This document shows, piece by piece, positions 5,767 through 7,927 of a stretch of DNA of 7,927 nt; the first letter of the stretch is position 1, and every line of letters begins with the position of its first letter. Below the pieces are notes generated by a model that was not told the origin of the DNA, did not search any database, and worked only from the letters and a program-made list of their open reading frames with translations. Both the position numbers and the translations under genes were made by a program. The stretch spans positions 1 through 7,927 of the forward strand of contig CAUHBW010000172.1 in the NCBI GenBank assembly GCA_959604115.1, written 5' to 3'. This DNA comes from an uncultured Bilophila sp. (lineage in GTDB: Bacteria > Desulfobacterota > Desulfovibrionia > Desulfovibrionales > Desulfovibrionaceae).

Positions 5767-5798
5767 GGGGAAGGAACGTTCCGGGGCGTTCCCTCCCC
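5767..5798 (-). terminator. Strong hairpin after the amidohydrolase-like gene, no U-tract
   Basis: A 12-bp stem with one G-T pair: GGGGAAGGAACG (5767-5778) against CGTTCCCTCCCC (5787-5798), with an 8-nt loop. It starts 12 nt past the stop codon at 5811. On the minus strand it is followed by CCCTTGCC, not Ts, so it is more likely a 3' stability or processing hairpin, or a leaky terminator, than a full stop. Genes on both sides belong to one metabolic set. Confidence 0.5.
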
Positions 5799-5810
5799 GA
5801 AGACGGGAAA

Positions 5811-6659
5811 TCAGTCCAGAGCAAGATTGAGAACGCGAGCCATGTTCTTGTACAGCACGTTCGGCAGGACGCTCCTGTCGAAGGGCATGGCGACGAACAG
5901 ATCCACGGCCTGCTTCAGCGGAATGTAGGGATAGCCGCTGCCGAACAGAAACCGTTCCTTCAAAAAGCCGTTCGCCGCGAGGACGTAATCCTCCGCACCG
6001 GGCATGTTGTACATGTACATGTCGGGAGCGAGGTACATGTTGGGACGGCACATGCAGCTGAACAGAACCTGACGGACCCACGGGTACGAGCCGTGCATGT
6101 TCACGACGGTCAGCTTCGGAAAGTCCCGGCATACGCGGTCGATGTGCTCGGGATTGCTGTAGGAGATATCCGGGCCGTTCCCGCCGCCTCCCATCAGGAA
6201 CATGGGAACGGCGTGGTCCGAGCAATACTGATAGACGGGGTACAGCCGGGCGTCGTCAACGTACATCGGGATGGTGCCGCAGCCGGGTTCCATGCCCGCT
6301 CCGCGCAGATTGCCGTTCAGCACCGTGCGTTCGATTTCCGCAAGGGCGGCGGCGGGGTCGCTGCCGTCCACACCGGCGATGCCGACGAAGCGGTTGGGCT
6401 GTTCGCGCACGATGTCCATCAGGTCGTCGTTGGAGACGTTGCCCATGTCCGGGCTCCGGCGTCCGGTCATCACGCCCAGCGTCACGCCCGCGTCGTCCAT
6501 TTCCCGATACAGCAGGTCCGCGTCGCGCCGTTCGACGGCGGGCGAAACCTTCATCAGAAAACGGTCGCTCCAGCTCTGCGTCTTTTTCGGATCGCGGTAC
6601 AGGTTGCAGCGGAGATAGTCTTTCAGCGGGGGGCGCAGGCGGGCATCGATGATAGTCAT
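5811..6659 (-). CDS. Amidohydrolase-2-like TIM-barrel protein with degenerate metal site
   Basis: 282-residue cytoplasmic protein that resembles the amidohydrolase-2 family (PF04909: ACMSD-like decarboxylases, lactonases, hydratases). The ATG at 6659 is chosen for AAGGA 7 nt upstream and because the family's first strand (MTIIDARLRPP) then begins the protein. Further family-like segments: a middle helix-strand run with RFVGIAGVDGSDP (90-102), VPMFLMGGGGNGP (151-163), LTVVNMHGSYPWV (183-195), and RFLFGSGYPYIPL near the end (236-248). The classic metal ligands are mostly gone: the first-strand HxH reads ARLR, the usual His of the fifth strand is Met, and the eighth-strand Asp of the FGSDYP-type motif is Gly242. 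Only His189 of the HG motif remains. So it is either a metal-independent enzyme or not a hydrolase at all. It lies between the solute-binding protein and the aminotransferases, so it probably acts on the imported compound or an intermediate. The reaction is unknown. Confidence 0.85.
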   Translation of the reverse strand: MTIIDARLRPPLKDYLRCNLYRDPKKTQSWSDRFLMKVSPAVERRDADLLYREMDDAGVTLGVMTGRRSPDMGNVSNDDLMDIVREQPNRFVGIAGVDGSDPAAALAEIERTVLNGNLRGAGMEPGCGTIPMYVDDARLYPVYQYCSDHAVPMFLMGGGGNGPDISYSNPEHIDRVCRDFPKLTVVNMHGSYPWVRQVLFSCMCRPNMYLAPDMYMYNMPGAEDYVLAANGFLKERFLFGSGYPYIPLKQAVDLFVAMPFDRSVLPNVLYKNMARVLNLALD

Positions 6660-6756
6660 GACGTTTTCCTTTGCGATTGTTATGTGATCTGGCTCAGGTG
6701 TGGGATGGGCCGTTGCCGGAGCCGTTGGGAGAGGCGGCGGCCCGCCCCGGAACATG

Positions 6757-6806
6757 GGGAGCCCTCGGCGGGCTCCCCGTTCATCGCTTTCGGCGTCGGA
6801 CCGAAA
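6757..6806 (-). repeat. Hairpins between solute-binding protein and amidohydrolase-like gene
   Basis: GGGGAGCCC (6757-6765) and GGGCTCCCC (6771-6779) form a perfect 9-bp, very GC-rich stem with a 5-nt loop, and TTTCGG (6788-6793) pairs with CCGAAA (6801-6806) just before it. Both follow the solute-binding protein stop within about 55 nt. There is no T-run on the minus strand. Such hairpins after periplasmic binding protein genes are known (malE-malF, for example) to protect the upstream mRNA and keep the binding protein in excess; that role here is inference. Confidence 0.55.
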
Positions 6807-6811
6807 ACGCG

Positions 6812-7792
6812 TCAATTCATGTAGCCCTTTTCCTTGTAGTAGCGCGCGGCGCCGGGATGCAGGGGATACACGGTTCCCTGCCATGCCTTCGCCGGATCAA
6901 TGGACTTCCACGCCGGGTTGGCGAGGGCGATGTCGTTTCTGCTTTCGATGATGGCCTTCGTCAGGCAATAGGCGCTTTCCTCGTCCAGATTGTCGCGCAC
7001 GATGATCGCGTTGGTATCCCAAAGGGTTGTGACGTCGGGGCCGACTTTCCCCTTGTAGAATTCGGCGGGCAGGGTTCCGACGTTGCAGCCGAGGGAGGAG
7101 GCGACCTTCTTGGCGATGCCGGGTTCGATGCTCAGGAACTTCAGCGGAACGCTGCCGGATACGTCGACGACGAACCACGCTTCGCCGGGGCCGATCCAGA
7201 CGAACACGTCGATCTGGCCGTCCTTCACCATGTTGGCGATGTCGTCAAAGCCGTTGGTGACGATTTTGCCGCCGTTCTTTTTGATGTCGTCGTAGGTGAC
7301 GCCGTACGCCTTCAGAATGTTGCGGAAGATCTTTTCTGTGGAACCGCCCGTGGAGCCGACGCCGATATTCACGTTTTTCAGCGTCTTGAGATCGCGCAGA
7401 TCCTTGACCGGCGAGCTGACGGGCGACATGATCTGATAATTGATGCGGTCCCACAGGTTGGCTATCGTGGCGATGCCCGTGGGCGTAGGAGCCTTGTAGG
7501 GTTCGAGGCCGACCTTGAAGGCGTTCAACATGCTGTTTTCGGCCACCCCCACATCCGCGGCGCGGGAAGCCAGACGGGGCGCGTTGGTCGCGCCGCCGCC
7601 GGGGAGCATGTTCACGTCCGTTCCGGCGTTCAGGGTCGTGTACGCCTTGCCGATGGCTCCCATGCCGATGTACCAGGTGCCGCTGGGATTCGCCGCCGAT
7701 ACGAACCGCAGGGAGTCCGCGGACCGGGAGGGCATGGCCCCGAGCGTGATCAGCGCGCAGGCCAGCAGGAGTGTTTTGAAGAGGTGGTTCAT
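6812..7792 (-). CDS. TAXI-family TRAP transporter solute-binding protein
   Basis: Periplasmic ligand-binding subunit of a tripartite ATP-independent periplasmic transporter, 326 residues with signal peptide. The start at 7792 is taken because GGAG lies 7 nt upstream and an export signal follows directly (MNHLFKTLLLACALITLG, cleavage near residues 22-25, PSRSAD). The next segments match the TAXI type: SLRFVSAANPSGTWYIGMG at the mature N-terminus, LPGGGATNAPRLASRAADVG (about 73-92), LKNVNIGVGSTGGSTEKI (hinge and ligand loop), a GQIDVFVW segment, and a C-terminus with YPLHPGAARYYKEKGYM, the usual end of the family. Length is normal. TAXI proteins serve fused DctQM permeases and use an ion gradient; ligands known include glutamate and 2-oxoglutarate, but the ligand of this one cannot be predicted. 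It follows the probable permease by 64 bp and begins the enzyme run of the operon. Confidence 0.93.
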   Translation of the reverse strand: MNHLFKTLLLACALITLGAMPSRSADSLRFVSAANPSGTWYIGMGAIGKAYTTLNAGTDVNMLPGGGATNAPRLASRAADVGVAENSMLNAFKVGLEPYKAPTPTGIATIANLWDRINYQIMSPVSSPVKDLRDLKTLKNVNIGVGSTGGSTEKIFRNILKAYGVTYDDIKKNGGKIVTNGFDDIANMVKDGQIDVFVWIGPGEAWFVVDVSGSVPLKFLSIEPGIAKKVASSLGCNVGTLPAEFYKGKVGPDVTTLWDTNAIIVRDNLDEESAYCLTKAIIESRNDIALANPAWKSIDPAKAWQGTVYPLHPGAARYYKEKGYMN

Positions 7793-7856
7793 ACAGATTC
7801 TCCAAGGTGTTAAAGGTGGCACGAAGGTTTTCCGGCGGGCGTTGTCCGGGAAAGGC

Positions 7857-7927
7857 CTACGCCTGATCGAAGTCCGGCTGGGGAAGAGCCTTGGCGCGGC
7901 GGGCGTACTGGAACAGCCCGGTGAAGA
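7857..7927 (-). CDS. C-terminal end of a membrane protein, probably the TRAP fused permease (5' part outside window)
   Basis: Only the last 22 codons and the TAG stop (7857-7859) are in the window: FTGLFQYARRAKALPQPDFDQA. A short hydrophobic end followed by a basic Arg/Lys tail fits the cytoplasmic C-terminus of a polytopic membrane protein. TAXI binding proteins are almost always next to a fused DctQM-type TRAP permease, and this gene ends 64 bp before the binding protein gene in the same direction. The identification rests on that context, since 22 residues alone are not diagnostic. An alternative is some other membrane or cytosolic gene ending here. Confidence 0.5.
   Translation of the reverse strand, partial: FTGLFQYARRAKALPQPDFDQA

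Noticed and set aside
5653..6225. N-terminal extension of the first aminotransferase to a 588-residue protein
   Set aside because: The extension is out-of-frame shadow of the amidohydrolase gene, crosses its terminator-like hairpin, and the paralog and the Shine-Dalgarno both support the start at 5652.
6660..6884. N-terminal extension of the amidohydrolase-like protein to 357 residues
   Set aside because: The added part covers the hairpins after the binding protein gene and is low-complexity; the family begins at MTIIDARLRPP, directly after a Shine-Dalgarno.
1..7927. CRISPR array, tRNA/rRNA genes, insertion sequence, prophage or attachment sites
   Set aside because: No regularly spaced direct repeats, no cloverleaf or rRNA signature, no transposase or integrase fragment and no terminal repeats were seen on either strand.

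Overview
The window reads as chromosome of an anaerobic, GC-rich (about 60% by eye) sulfate- or sulfite-reducing bacterium of the Desulfovibrionaceae type (Desulfovibrio, Bilophila or a relative). The main support is a partial gene at the left edge whose N-terminal half matches the small periplasmic cytochrome c553 of Desulfovibrio. The exact genus cannot be read from the sequence. Every gene supported here lies on the minus strand, so transcription runs from high to low coordinates.

Right two thirds (7927 to about 2190): a probable operon. In transcription order it holds the last codons of a probable TRAP permease, a TAXI-type periplasmic solute-binding protein, an amidohydrolase-fold protein that has lost most of its metal-binding residues, two tandem paralogous class I/II PLP aminotransferases, and an HpcH/HpaI-family aldolase. 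The last aminotransferase and the aldolase overlap by 4 nt (ATGA). A good Rho-independent terminator at 2191-2227 ends the run. Hairpins without U-tracts sit in three of the intergenic gaps, as expected for mRNA processing or stability elements that set different levels of each product. My reading, which is inference, is a dedicated uptake and breakdown route for a carboxylate or amino acid: import by TAXI-TRAP, transamination to a 2-oxo acid, then retro-aldol cleavage to pyruvate (or a similar oxo acid) plus an aldehyde. The amidohydrolase-like protein would act on the substrate or an intermediate. The substrate is not identifiable from sequence.

Middle (about 2345 to 1480): an intergenic zone rich in inverted repeats. 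It includes a nested, possibly structured RNA just past the aldolase and a short remnant of the C-terminal SAF region of a homoserine-dehydrogenase-like oxidoreductase, lying beyond the operon terminator.

Left third (1478 to 1): three unrelated small genes. They are an 85-residue protein I do not recognise, a small lipoprotein resembling the DUF4367-like family, and the 5' part of a cytochrome c553 gene. Each has a Shine-Dalgarno sequence, and a strong terminator separates the 85-residue gene from the lipoprotein gene.
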